From: Methylomonas rapida | Lineage (GTDB): Bacteria > Pseudomonadota > Gammaproteobacteria > Methylococcales > Methylomonadaceae | Reading direction: 5' to 3' | DNA: 64,000 nt | NCBI RefSeq assembly: GCF_024360925.2 | Contig: NZ_CP113517.1 | Span: forward strand, 806,001-870,000 | Shown here: in pieces, positions 10,601 to 20,491 of the stretch | Layout of the letters: each line of letters starts with the position of its first letter | Position numbering within the stretch: the stretch's first letter is position 1 | Position numbers and translations under genes: made by a program | Notes under the pieces: model-generated | Database searches by the model: none | What the model was told of the DNA's origin: nothing | The model's input: only the letters and a program-made list of their open reading frames with translations

Positions 10601-10869
10601 TCGAGAGCATCTACCGCGGCAACCCGGCCATCTGCCTGATCGACGCCATCATCGAGGCCGGTGCCACCCGCCTGAATCCGATCTTCCTGACCGCCGCCTC
10701 CGCGGTGCTGGGCTCGGTGATGATCGTGCTCGACCCAATCTTCTCCGGCCTGGCCTGGAGCTTCATCTTCGGCATCATCGCCTCCACCCTGTTCTCGCTG
10801 GTGGTGATTCCCCTCGTCTACTTCCTGATCAATCGGGATATGGCTAAAACAGTAGAAATCGATCAATAA
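7603..10869 (+). CDS. RND efflux transporter permease (AcrB/HAE1-like)
   Basis: Proton-driven inner membrane pump of the tripartite system. The 1088 residues have the RND layout: TM1 near residues 22-42, a large periplasmic loop, TM2-TM6, a second periplasmic loop, and TM8-TM12 at the end. The paired aspartates of the proton relay are at 436-437 in LGLLVDDPIV. The second half shows the expected MIGMIALAGIVVRNSIILIDFI block. The motif pattern resembles HAE-type (organic substrate) pumps more than the metal-exporting CzcA/CusA group, but the substrate is unknown. It overlaps the adaptor gene by 4 bases and is followed after only 7 bases by the hotdog-like gene. No regulator gene is adjacent. 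Confidence 0.93.
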   Translation: MTQKAANTKDSLTVAIVRLFTTSHLSLLFLLISLLAGAAALILTPREEDPQIIVPVMDVFVQYPGASAEEVEKRVATPLEVLLKQIQGVEYVYSVSSPGQALVTVRYEVGQSIEDSLIKTRDKLDANLDIIPPGVTDWVVKPVEIDDVPILLLNLSLPKACEDNLALRRIAEELIERLRAIDDVGKSWVIGAAPRQISVYPQPAKLQAAQLSLLDIRQALAQSNLKLSAGALNQQNQEILLEAGPHYQTLDQVGATVVKNVDGRLLYLRDVAEIQDGPRDTPYYTRIGFGPGVAHMKTVGQAAGPWPEMGEERQTATLAIAKRRGSNAVGVAEQVLALTAQLHGTLIPDDVLVTVARDYGETADHKVNELVMHLGIAIATIIVLLALSLGFKESLIVSLAVPMTFAVTLLLDLIFGYTINRVTLFALILSLGLLVDDPIVDVENIHRHYKLRKEPPLQALLTAVDEIRPPTILATFAVIMSFVPMFFITGMMGPYMAPMAFNVPIAMLMSLIIAFSVTPWASYRLLKGDYGKQHGPEFDLKQTRGFKTYQAIMAPLLHSKPRALWFLLAVFIAFVLSALMAVTRVVPLKLLPFDNKNELQLVIDMPRGSSLEATDEVAAALGRYLASVNEVSHYQTYVGLASPMDFNGMVRHYYLRQGAYVGDVRIVLVDKTRREQQSHAIALRMRPEIDKIERRYGANIKIVEMPPGPPVLSSVVAEIYGPPEARYADILQVSNRVRADLEHSEGVVDVDDYVEAPQAKLHFRLDQDKAALLGISNQQVAHSLKLAVEGGLAGTLHVESERQPLRIQLQLPRAARSSEADLLALTVKSARGDMVHLGELGYFEHQTGDQSIYHKNLQRVAYVLAEMAGRSPVEAVWDLGDKLDEKPLPPGYHAEMAGEGEWKITVDVFRDLGLAFAAAMVMIYILLVGQTGSLGVPLIMMIAIPLTVIGIMPGFWFINLFAEDVGAYADPIYFTATAMIGMIALAGIVVRNSIILIDFIESIYRGNPAICLIDAIIEAGATRLNPIFLTAASAVLGSVMIVLDPIFSGLAWSFIFGIIASTLFSLVVIPLVYFLINRDMAKTVEIDQ

Positions 10870-10876
10870 GCATTTT

Positions 10877-11815
10877 ATGACCAAAGACTCGCCGTTCATT
10901 TTCGAACAAATACATATCGAGGTGGCCCGCGCCGCCTCGGACGACTTCAATTTGTTTCACGACAAGCATAAATGGTTGCAGGTTACCCATAACCCGTTCA
11001 AGGGACCGATAGTCCTGGGGTTTCAGATGAATACGCTGATCGAGCATCAGATAAGGCTTTATCGAGAGGCTCAGCACGAAGATAAGATCATCGCCGAAAA
11101 TCAGCTGCGTTTCAGTAACTATCAGATTACTTTCGTCAACGCCTTGCGGCCACGGCAGGAGTTGGTGCTGGATATCAAAAAAACCTTGATTGCCACGATT
11201 CCCGAATTGACGCTGACCAATCGCATTACGATGAAGTCACGCGGAAAAACCATTCTTTTGGGCTATAAAAAAGAAACCAAAGCGCCTTTATTTTTAGCGG
11301 AGACCGATTTGAGCGCTCTGCCGGATCTCAATGGGCTTCCCGATAAATCCATGGTGCCCGGCACCGAGTTTTTTTTGAAACGCAAATGGATGACCAATGG
11401 CAATGCGAAAAACTTTTTATCGGGTTCCTTGGCCGAGCAATCGGATTATTTTGACGAATTGGCCCATGTGGCGCGCTATCCGGAAATTTTTCCCTGCAGT
11501 TTGACGTCCGGGGCATTGCTGGAAAAGGCGCAGTTGGAAAATCACGATTTCAAGCGCAACCCGATGGTCTACACTTCGCATGACATTTCCGTGGACAGGG
11601 AATGTCTGGCCCAGGTTAAAAACAACGATAAATTGCACATTCTGGTGAGGCAATTGCCGGAGTCGAAGGACAATACGCTGCATCACAGCAATATCATGTT
11701 GCGGACTTATGAGTGTTACGGATTGTTGGCGAATCGGGCCATCTTGTTCCGCATCAAGCTGAATTTGGTGCCGCTCGAAGAAATCGTCAAGAATCTGAGT
11801 TCAAAAATGCATTAA
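10877..11815 (+). CDS. MaoC/hotdog-like protein of unknown function
   Basis: This 312-residue protein resembles the R-specific enoyl hydratase (MaoC) fold at its N-terminus. SDDFNLFHD at residues 21-29 carries the Asp-x4-His dyad (D23, H28) in the same DFNxxH setting as PhaJ-type hydratases, followed by FKGPIVLGFQM, where the hydratase family has a Gly-rich HGM segment. The second half (from about residue 215) may be a second, degenerate hotdog. It starts 8 bases after the RND permease stop and so is probably cotranscribed with the pump, and it sits upstream of acpP-fabF. Hydratase activity on an acyl-ACP or acyl-CoA is an inference; the family assignment is by motif only. Confidence 0.7.
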   Translation: MTKDSPFIFEQIHIEVARAASDDFNLFHDKHKWLQVTHNPFKGPIVLGFQMNTLIEHQIRLYREAQHEDKIIAENQLRFSNYQITFVNALRPRQELVLDIKKTLIATIPELTLTNRITMKSRGKTILLGYKKETKAPLFLAETDLSALPDLNGLPDKSMVPGTEFFLKRKWMTNGNAKNFLSGSLAEQSDYFDELAHVARYPEIFPCSLTSGALLEKAQLENHDFKRNPMVYTSHDISVDRECLAQVKNNDKLHILVRQLPESKDNTLHHSNIMLRTYECYGLLANRAILFRIKLNLVPLEEIVKNLSSKMH

Positions 11816-11847
11816 CAATCAGCTTGTTGCGTTTGTGCGGGCTAATG

Positions 11848-11877
11848 TTGTGAATTTTTTGGAACATCAAGTATAAT
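11848..11877 (+). promoter_or_regulatory. Probable sigma-70 promoter for acpP
   Basis: TTGTGA (11848-11853) and a perfect TATAAT (11872-11877) are separated by 18 bases. They lie between the hotdog gene and acpP, leaving a leader of about 100 bases before the acpP ATG. Confidence 0.6.
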
Positions 11878-11987
11878 CCTGCAAATCGTTAGGCCTAGCC
11901 GGTGACGAGATTTCAAATTAACAATACAACACTAAAGATAAGGTGAATGCTTCGTATGAGGTGTTCGCATTGTTCGAGGAAAAATAT

Positions 11988-12221
11988 ATGAGTAATATCG
12001 AAGAACGAGTAAAAAAGATTGTCGCGGAGCAATTAGGCGTAAAGGAAGAAATCGCAAATGATGCGTCTTTTGTTGATGATCTTGGTGCGGATTCTTTAGA
12101 CACAGTTGAACTCGTCATGGCTCTGGAAGAAGAATTCGAGTGCGAAATTCCAGACGAAGAAGCTGAAAAAATCACCACCGTCCAATTGGCTATCGATTAT
12201 ATCAACGCCAACCTGCAATAA
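11988..12221 (+). CDS. acpP: Acyl carrier protein
   Basis: Small acidic carrier that holds growing fatty acyl chains on a phosphopantetheine arm. The 77 residues are typical. Serine 36 in [12 protein letters not shown] is the attachment site. ATG 11988 is chosen over an upstream in-frame ATG because GAGGA lies 7 bases before it and the N-terminus [11 protein letters not shown] is that of the family. It is followed by a hairpin and then fabF, the conserved acpP-fabF order. Confidence 0.98.
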   Translation: MSNIEERVKKIVAEQLGVKEEIANDASFVDDLGADSLDTVELVMALEEEFECEIPDEEAEKITTVQLAIDYINANLQ

Positions 12222-12231
12222 GCTGTTTCAG

Positions 12232-12270
12232 GGGTTGGTGGGCGGCATGCCCGCTAACCCTTTCTCTTTT
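12232..12270 (+). terminator. Terminator or attenuator between acpP and fabF
   Basis: A 12-bp stem (12232-12243 with 12249-12260, one mismatch and one G:U) with a 5-base loop is followed by TTTCTCTTTT. It would release most transcripts after acpP and let a fraction continue into fabF, matching the much higher need for AcpP than for FabF. Confidence 0.7.
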
Positions 12271-12306
12271 CCCCGCTGTTTGTCTTCTATTGAACGGTAG
12301 TTTACT

Positions 12307-13551
12307 GTGAGCACACGTCGAGTTGTTATAACTGGCTTAGGCGCTGTTACGCCTTTAGCGAATAATGTTGCCGATACCTGGGATGGGATTATCAACGGTA
12401 GAAGCGGCATAGGCCCCATAGAGTCGTTTGATATATCTAGTTTCGCAACCACCTTTGGCGGTGTGATCAAGAATTTGAACATAGGGGATTATATCCCCGA
12501 GAAAGATGCCAAGCGCATGGATGGTTTCGTGCATTACGGTATCGCGGCGGGTTGTCAGGCTTTCGAAGACTCCGGTATCGAAGTGACCGAAGCAAACGCC
12601 GAACGCATCGGTGTGGCGGTCGGTGCCGGTATTGGCGGCATCACGGGTATCGAAGAATGCTATGCCACTTATGTGGCGGGTGGCCCGCGCAAGATTTCAC
12701 CGTTTTTCGTGCCCGGCAATATCATCAACATGATTTCCGGCAACCTTTCGATCAAATACGGTTTGAAAGGGCCGAATTTCGCGATTGTTACGGCGTGCTC
12801 GACCGGTACCCACAATATCGGTGATGCCGCAAGATTGATCAAATACGGCGATGCCGATGTGATGATCGCCGGTGGTGCCGAGCGCTGCACGACTTCGCCG
12901 ACGGCCATGGGCGGTTTTGCGTCGGCTAAGGCTTTGTCACGTCGTAACGACGATCCGCAACGCGCTAGCCGCCCGTGGGATAGAGATCGCGACGGCTTCG
13001 TGCTGAGCGATGGTGCGGGCGTGGTGGTGCTGGAGGAGTTGGAGCATGCCAAGGCGCGTGGCGCCAAAATCTATGCGGAATTGGTCGGCTATGGCATGAG
13101 TGGCGATGCTTATCACATCACCTCGCCCTCTGTAGGCGGCGAGGGCGCGGCGCGTTGTATGCGCAATGCCTTGCGAGATGCCAAGTTGGACGCCAGCGCG
13201 GTCGATTACATCAATGCGCATGGTACCTCGACACCAGCCGGCGATATTGGCGAAACCCATGCGATGAAAGCCGCGTTGGGCGATCACGCCTATAAAGTGG
13301 CGGTCAGTTCGACCAAGTCGATGATAGGTCACTTGCTGGGCGCGGCAGGGGGTATCGAAGCCGTGCTGACGGCCTTGGCCATACAAAACCAAATCGCTCC
13401 GCCGACGATCAATCTGGAAAACCAAGATCCGGAATGCGATCTGGATTACGTACCCAACATCGCGCGGGAGATGAAAATCAATGTGGCGATGTCCAATTCC
13501 TTTGGATTTGGCGGGACCAACGGTACCTTGGTGTTCAAGCGTTACGAATAA
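12307..13551 (+). CDS. fabF: 3-oxoacyl-ACP synthase II
   Basis: Elongating condensing enzyme of type II fatty acid synthesis that joins malonyl-ACP to acyl-ACP. The 414 residues contain the Cys-His-His triad: C164 in TACSTGTH, H305 in NAHGTSTPAGD and H342 in STKSMIGHLLGAAG. The start is GTG at 12307, giving the family N-terminus STRRVVITGLGAVTPL. It is the first gene of the run fabF-pabC-mltG-tmk-holB-pilZ-tatD. Confidence 0.97.
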   Translation: MSTRRVVITGLGAVTPLANNVADTWDGIINGRSGIGPIESFDISSFATTFGGVIKNLNIGDYIPEKDAKRMDGFVHYGIAAGCQAFEDSGIEVTEANAERIGVAVGAGIGGITGIEECYATYVAGGPRKISPFFVPGNIINMISGNLSIKYGLKGPNFAIVTACSTGTHNIGDAARLIKYGDADVMIAGGAERCTTSPTAMGGFASAKALSRRNDDPQRASRPWDRDRDGFVLSDGAGVVVLEELEHAKARGAKIYAELVGYGMSGDAYHITSPSVGGEGAARCMRNALRDAKLDASAVDYINAHGTSTPAGDIGETHAMKAALGDHAYKVAVSSTKSMIGHLLGAAGGIEAVLTALAIQNQIAPPTINLENQDPECDLDYVPNIAREMKINVAMSNSFGFGGTNGTLVFKRYE

Positions 13552-13577
13552 ATCCCTTTTTCAAACAGTGTCTGCCG

Positions 13578-14401
13578 ATGTTCTTACTGAATGGCGAACG
13601 CAGACACTGTGTCGATGTCTCTGATAGAGGCTTCCAATACGGCGATGGTTTGTTCGAAACCATCGAAGTGTTCCAGAGTAAACCGCTATTTTTGCCGCGA
13701 CATCTCAAGCGGCTGCAAAAAGGCTGCGAGAGGCTGCTGATTCCTTTGCCAGAACTGACATTGCTCGAGGATGAGGCGGCGCAGCTTTGTGTTGGCGTCG
13801 AGCGAGCGGTGCTGAAGATCATCGTCACTCGAGGTTCCGGCGGGCGAGGTTATCGGCAGCCGGACAGTATAGTGCCGACTCGTTTGCTGGGCTTGCATCC
13901 CTTTCCCCAATATCCTGATTGCTTCCAACGTGACGGTATCGTGGCGCGCTTTTGCGAGCAACGTTTGGCTATCAATCCTGTACTTGCCGGCATCAAGCAT
14001 CTGAATCGCTTGGAGCAGGTTCTGGCCAGGGCGGAATGGCGCAGCGATGACGTTCAAGAAGGCTTGATGCTCGACTACGATGAGCATGTCGTCGAAGGCA
14101 CGATGAGCAATTTATTCTTCGTTAAAAACGGAGTTTTGCATACACCGTTGCTGGTTAATTGCGGCATCACGGGGATTGTGCGAGAAATTGTGATAGACTT
14201 CGCTTTGTGCAACAATATTGTTGTATGTGAGCAACAATTTGATAAGCAAAGCGTGTTAGCGGCCGACGAAGTTTTTGTCACCAATTCGGTGATAGGCGTG
14301 TGGCCGATAAGACGAATCGATCGACAGTGCTTTGGCGTGGGCAGGATAACCCGCACTATCCAGCAAGGGTATGCGCAGGCACGAGAAGCGGATACGAAAT
14401 T

Positions 14402-14405
<4 letters not shown>
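13578..14405 (+). CDS. pabC: Aminodeoxychorismate lyase
   Basis: PLP enzyme of fold type IV that splits aminodeoxychorismate to p-aminobenzoate and pyruvate for folate synthesis. The 275 residues begin MFLLNGERRHCVDVSDRGFQYGDGLFETI, the usual PabC N-terminus, so ATG 13578 is chosen although the frame is open further upstream into fabF. The likely PLP lysine is in AGIKHLNRLEQV. Its stop overlaps the mltG start by 4 bases. Branched-chain aminotransferase is the related alternative, but the fabF-pabC-mltG order supports PabC. Confidence 0.92.
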
Positions 14406-17008
<2,603 letters not shown>

Positions 17009-17012
17009 CAGC

Positions 17013-17363
17013 ATGGCAGAAACAGCACCCAGGCAAGGTATCTTGTCCTTATCGATCAAAGACAAAAACGCGCTTTATGCTGCCTACATGCCGTTCATTA
17101 AAAATGGAGGCTTGTTCATTCCTACCAAACGCGAATACCAGATGGGCGAGGAAGTATTCATGTTGTTGAATTTGATGGAAGAAACCGAACGCTTGCCTAT
17201 TGCCGGCAAAATCATCTGGAAAACGCCGATTGGCGCCGAAGGTTACCGGGCGCCGGGCATCTGCGTCCAGTTCAGCGACCAGGATGGTGGCATGGCGCGG
17301 AATAAAATCGAAACCTATCTGGCCGGTGCTTTGGAATCGGATCGCTCGACTCACACCATGTAA
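17013..17363 (+). CDS. pilZ: Type IV pilus assembly protein PilZ
   Basis: Founder-type PilZ protein needed for type IV pilus assembly and twitching in Pseudomonas, where it works with FimX and PilB. The 116 residues match that subtype closely: ILSLSIKDKNALYAAYMPF at the start, GGLFIPT, and the conserved tail KIETYLAGALESDRSTHTM. The RxxxR and D/NxSxxG c-di-GMP binding motifs are absent, as in true PilZ, so direct c-di-GMP binding is not expected. It lies between holB and tatD, the conserved gamma-proteobacterial order. Confidence 0.93.
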   Translation: MAETAPRQGILSLSIKDKNALYAAYMPFIKNGGLFIPTKREYQMGEEVFMLLNLMEETERLPIAGKIIWKTPIGAEGYRAPGICVQFSDQDGGMARNKIETYLAGALESDRSTHTM

Positions 17364-17411
17364 TGCCATCGCGGGCGTCTGCGTCCGTTCGTCTACAAAC
17401 TTGTATTTCCG

Positions 17412-18188
17412 ATGTTCATAGATTCCCATTGCCATTTGGATCGTATCGATCTAAGCCCCTACGCCAACGACTTCAATGCCTTCGTCGAAGATGCCAGAAA
17501 TCAGCAGATTCGCCACATGCTCTGTATCGCCATTGACTTGGAGTCATACCCTGAAATGCGGGCTTTGGTGGAACCCTACCCGGATATTTCCTTGTCGGTG
17601 GGCGTGCATCCGAATGTCACCGAAGGTCGCGAACCCACCATAGACGAGCTGATGCACCTGGCTAATGATGACAAAGTGATCGCGATCGGCGAAACCGGGC
17701 TGGATTATTTTCATGGCAAAGGTGATTTGGATTGGCAGCATCGCCGTTTCATCAATCACATCGAAGTGGCCAAATCTCTAAAAAAGCCATTGATCATTCA
17801 TACTCGCGAAGCCGGGCACGATTCGCTGGATGTACTGCGCGCACAGGGCGCGGAACAGGTAGGCGGGATCATTCATTGCTTTACCGAGGATTGGGCCTAT
17901 GCCGAAAAAGCGCTGGAACTTGGATTTTATATTTCTTTTTCCGGCATCGTGACCTTCAAAAATGCGCAAGCGATCAAGGACGTGGCGCGACGGGTGCCGG
18001 CCGATCGCTTTTTGATCGAAACCGATTCGCCTTATCTGGCGCCGTCGCCGCATCGCGGTAAACCCAATTACCCGACCTATGTGCGCCATGTTGCCGAGCA
18101 TATCGCCGAATTGCGTGATAGCAGCGTCGAAGAAATCGCAACATTGTCCCGCAACAATTTTTACCGCTTGTTTGCGATAAATGATTGA
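17412..18188 (+). CDS. TatD-family metal-dependent hydrolase (YcfH-like)
   Basis: Metal-dependent hydrolase of the TatD DNase family. The 258 residues form the TIM-barrel with metal ligands in DSHCHLD (4-10), E in IGETGLDYF, and histidines in KPLIIHTREA and GGIIHCFTED; the closing motif LIETDSPYLAPSPHRGKPN is intact. It is the last gene of the fabF-to-tatD run. The precise substrate of the YcfH subgroup is not established. Confidence 0.93.
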   Translation: MFIDSHCHLDRIDLSPYANDFNAFVEDARNQQIRHMLCIAIDLESYPEMRALVEPYPDISLSVGVHPNVTEGREPTIDELMHLANDDKVIAIGETGLDYFHGKGDLDWQHRRFINHIEVAKSLKKPLIIHTREAGHDSLDVLRAQGAEQVGGIIHCFTEDWAYAEKALELGFYISFSGIVTFKNAQAIKDVARRVPADRFLIETDSPYLAPSPHRGKPNYPTYVRHVAEHIAELRDSSVEEIATLSRNNFYRLFAIND

Positions 18189-18204
18189 TGGCGGTTATGC
18201 AGGC

Positions 18205-18239
18205 AAAAAAACGGCCAGGTTAAAAACGCAACCCGGCCG
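18205..18239 (-). terminator. Intrinsic terminator on the minus strand
   Basis: A 10-bp stem with one mismatch (18239-18230 with 18221-18212) and an 8-base loop is followed on the minus strand by seven T (18211-18205). On the plus strand the run of A precedes the stem and no T run follows, so it is directional and does not serve tatD. Confidence 0.8.
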
Positions 18240-18276
18240 CCACGAGAGGGAAGTAACTCTGCATACAAGAGTTGAC
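18205..18276 (-). ncRNA. Candidate small RNA between tatD and rlmG
   Basis: On the minus strand an extended -10 element (TGC plus TATAGA, 18290-18282) would start transcription near 18275. The predicted transcript of about 70 nt has a hairpin AACTCT/AGAGTT (18273-18255), an unpaired pyrimidine-rich segment CTTCCCTCTC (18254-18245), and a strong intrinsic terminator ending in seven T. No protein gene reads leftward into this terminator from nearby: rlmG is on the plus strand and the nearest minus-strand gene ends at 19719. The C-rich stretch is complementary to Shine-Dalgarno sequences, as seen in trans-acting sRNAs. There is no clear -35 box, and I cannot assign an Rfam family. Confidence 0.45.
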
Positions 18277-18398
18277 TAGAGTCTATAGCAAGCGGACTCC
18301 TCTGCAAATGTGGCATTTCGCCGCGTGGCAAATTGTCGCTTGAGCTTCTGATTTCGTCCCATCCAGTGTTTACAAAGGTTTTTCCACTCGAATCGCCC

Positions 18399-19535
18399 AT
18401 GCAAGGTATTTTTGAAGTTCCACAAGGTCGTTTTCGGCTCAAGCGCTTACCCGAGCGAAAACATGAGTCATTGCAAGCCTGGGATGCGGCCGACGAATAT
18501 TTGCTGCATTATCTGGCCCATGAAGATACACCAGCACACGATGCCAGCATTGTGATATTGAACGATAGCTTTGGCGCGCTTGCCGTGGCGCTCCATGCTT
18601 ATCGTCCCGTCGCGCAATCGGACTCTTTTTTATCCCAACAAGCGACGCTGGCCAATATGCGGGCGAACAGGCTGGAGCCGAATCGCGTAGGGTTATTGGA
18701 TAGCCTGAGCTTGCCTGAAGCCGGCATCGATTATTTGTTGGTCAAGGTGCCCAAGACCTTGGCTTTACTGGAGTATCAACTGCATACCCTACGGCCTTTG
18801 CTAAAGCCTGATGCCAATATTATTGCCGCCGGCATGGTCAAGAATTTACCGGCAACGGTCTGGAAAACACTCGAACGCTTGATCGGCCCGACCCGGCCGT
18901 CGCAGGCCATCAAAAAGGCTCGTTTGATATTCGCTCAACTGGAGCAAAATTGGGTGTTGCCGCCTAATCCGTATCCGGTGCGTTATCAGCTGGAAAACAG
19001 CGATTGGCAAATCTGCAATCACGCCAATGTGTTTTCCCGTGACAGCCTGGACATTGGTACCCGGTTTTTGTTGCAGCATTTGCCGCAAGACAGCCGTTAT
19101 CGGGATTTCATCGATCTGGGCTGCGGCAACGGCGTGGTTGGCTTGATGCTGGCCAAGCAGTTTCCCGACGCCAATATCCGTTTCGTCGATGAGTCGTTCA
19201 TGGCGGTCGCATCGGCGCGAGAAAATTTCGAGGCAGCCTTTGCCGGCCAGCATAAAGCAGAATTCAACGTCGCCGACTGTTTGAGCGGTTTTGAGCCTGA
19301 CAGTGCCGATTGCATCGTTTGTAACCCGCCGTTTCATCAGCAATATGCCATCGGGGACCATATCGCGTGGCAGATGTTTCAGCAAGCCCATCAAGTGTTA
19401 CGCAAAGGCGGAGAATTGCGCATCATCGGCAACCGGCATTTGAATTATCACTTGAGTCTAAAAAAGCTGTTCGGCAACTGGGAAACCGTCGCCGGCAATG
19501 CCAAATTCGTCATCATCAAGGCATTTAAACGCTGA
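18399..19535 (+). CDS. rlmG: 23S rRNA (guanine-N2) methyltransferase RlmG
   Basis: Methylates G1835 of 23S rRNA (E. coli numbering) using SAM. From ATG 18399 it has 378 residues, exactly the length of E. coli RlmG. An N-terminal degenerate methyltransferase-like domain contains LQAWDAADEYLL. The C-terminal Rossmann domain has FIDLGCGNGVVGLMLA (SAM site) and the catalytic NPPFHQQYA, and the tail matches RlmG better than its paralogue RsmC. An upstream in-frame TTG at 18333 would add 22 residues without family support. It is monocistronic and convergent with gloB. Confidence 0.92.
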   Translation: MQGIFEVPQGRFRLKRLPERKHESLQAWDAADEYLLHYLAHEDTPAHDASIVILNDSFGALAVALHAYRPVAQSDSFLSQQATLANMRANRLEPNRVGLLDSLSLPEAGIDYLLVKVPKTLALLEYQLHTLRPLLKPDANIIAAGMVKNLPATVWKTLERLIGPTRPSQAIKKARLIFAQLEQNWVLPPNPYPVRYQLENSDWQICNHANVFSRDSLDIGTRFLLQHLPQDSRYRDFIDLGCGNGVVGLMLAKQFPDANIRFVDESFMAVASARENFEAAFAGQHKAEFNVADCLSGFEPDSADCIVCNPPFHQQYAIGDHIAWQMFQQAHQVLRKGGELRIIGNRHLNYHLSLKKLFGNWETVAGNAKFVIIKAFKR

Positions 19536-19549
19536 GAGAACGGATTAAC

Positions 19550-19713
19550 CTGAGTTCGGGTTAATAAACTAGCCAGTGTCAGGCATCTCTTCCAGAAGAC
19601 GCCGTGAATACGTCCTGTAGGCTTGGGCCCGGCATCCATGCCGCGTACTCTTCCAGAGCTGCCTGATACTGTCTTAAACCGCTGTAATAGGGATTCTTTA
19701 ATCCCGAACTGAG
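19550..19713. repeat. MITE-like element with imperfect inverted ends
   Basis: The region between convergent rlmG and gloB is bounded by inverted arms: CTGAGTTCGGGTTAAT (19550-19565) and TTTAATCCCGAACTGAG (19697-19713). Inside, 19595-19648 holds a palindrome-rich segment with GCCGTGAATACGTCC and GGCATCCATGCC that resembles a dispersed repeat I recall from other Gammaproteobacteria (memory, not searched). There is no coding potential. It may act as a two-way terminator. Confidence 0.45.
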
Positions 19714-19718
19714 ATTGA

Positions 19719-20483
19719 CTAAAACTGATCCTTCAGGCGCCGCACTTTGGCGAATATTTCCGCAGGACTATCGTTTTCGCCGTTGACGGCTTGACGAATG
19801 CTGGTGGAGTGCTCGCGTAGAAAGGGATTGGTCGCCAGTTCCTGTGCCAGGGTCGAGGGCAGGGTAGACTGGTTTTGACGCCTGAGTTCGGCAACTTCCG
19901 CTAGCCGTTGTTGCAAGGCCGGATTGTCGGCTTCCACACTTAGCGCAAAACGACCGTTGGCTTGCGTGTATTCGTGCGCGCAATAAATCCGAGTGGATTC
20001 CGGAAGTGCTTTCAGTCTTTGCAGTGATTGCCACATCTGCTCGGCACTACCCTCGAACAAACGACCGCAGCCCAACGAAAACAAGGTGTCGCCGCAAAAC
20101 AGCGTCTGGCTGTCTGCGCCATAAAAAACGATATGACCGAGAGTATGGCCCGGCGTGGCCATGACCTTGAAGACATGCGAGCCAAGGCGGATTTCATCGC
20201 CGTCTTCAACGCCGATGTCCAGACCAGAGATCCTGGCTTTATCGCTGTTGGCGCCGACGACCTTGCATCCTGTCTGTTGTTTCAGTTGCAGATTGCCGCC
20301 GACATGATCGCCGTGGTGATGCGTATTGAAAATGTAGTTCAAACGCCACCCTTTGGACTGCAACACCTCCCGCACAGGTTCGGCGACGGCCGGGTCGACC
20401 GCCGCCGTTTCCCCGCTATCGGCATCGTGCAGCAGGTAAATGTAATTGTCGTTCAGGACTGGAAGTTGAATGATTTCCAGCAT
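19719..20483 (-). CDS. gloB: Hydroxyacylglutathione hydrolase (glyoxalase II)
   Basis: Hydrolyses S-lactoylglutathione to lactate and glutathione, the second step of methylglyoxal removal. The 254 residues are a metallo-beta-lactamase fold with the dinuclear metal motif THHHGDHVGGN, GHTLGHI, and the C-terminal glyoxalase II helices. ATG 20483 gives the family start MLEIIQLPVLNDNY; a TTG 18 bases upstream is in frame and less likely. It follows dxs by 8 bases and appears to be the last gene of the sqs-to-gloB operon. Removing a by-product of triose metabolism near the gene that consumes glyceraldehyde-3-phosphate may be coincidence. Confidence 0.94.
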   Translation of the reverse strand: MLEIIQLPVLNDNYIYLLHDADSGETAAVDPAVAEPVREVLQSKGWRLNYIFNTHHHGDHVGGNLQLKQQTGCKVVGANSDKARISGLDIGVEDGDEIRLGSHVFKVMATPGHTLGHIVFYGADSQTLFCGDTLFSLGCGRLFEGSAEQMWQSLQRLKALPESTRIYCAHEYTQANGRFALSVEADNPALQQRLAEVAELRRQNQSTLPSTLAQELATNPFLREHSTSIRQAVNGENDSPAEIFAKVRRLKDQF

Positions 20484-20491
20484 CGGCAAGT

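Noticed and set aside
17013..17363. c-di-GMP receptor function for PilZ
   Set aside because: The RxxxR and D/NxSxxG motifs are missing, and the sequence matches the pilus-assembly subtype that does not bind c-di-GMP.
18189..18398. Riboswitch in the rlmG leader
   Set aside because: No known riboswitch core is recognisable on the plus strand; the strong structure is a minus-strand terminator instead.
18399..19535. RsmC (16S rRNA methyltransferase) as the identity of the methyltransferase
   Set aside because: The length of 378 residues, the LQAWDAADEYLL start and the NPPFHQQ-to-tail alignment fit RlmG better.
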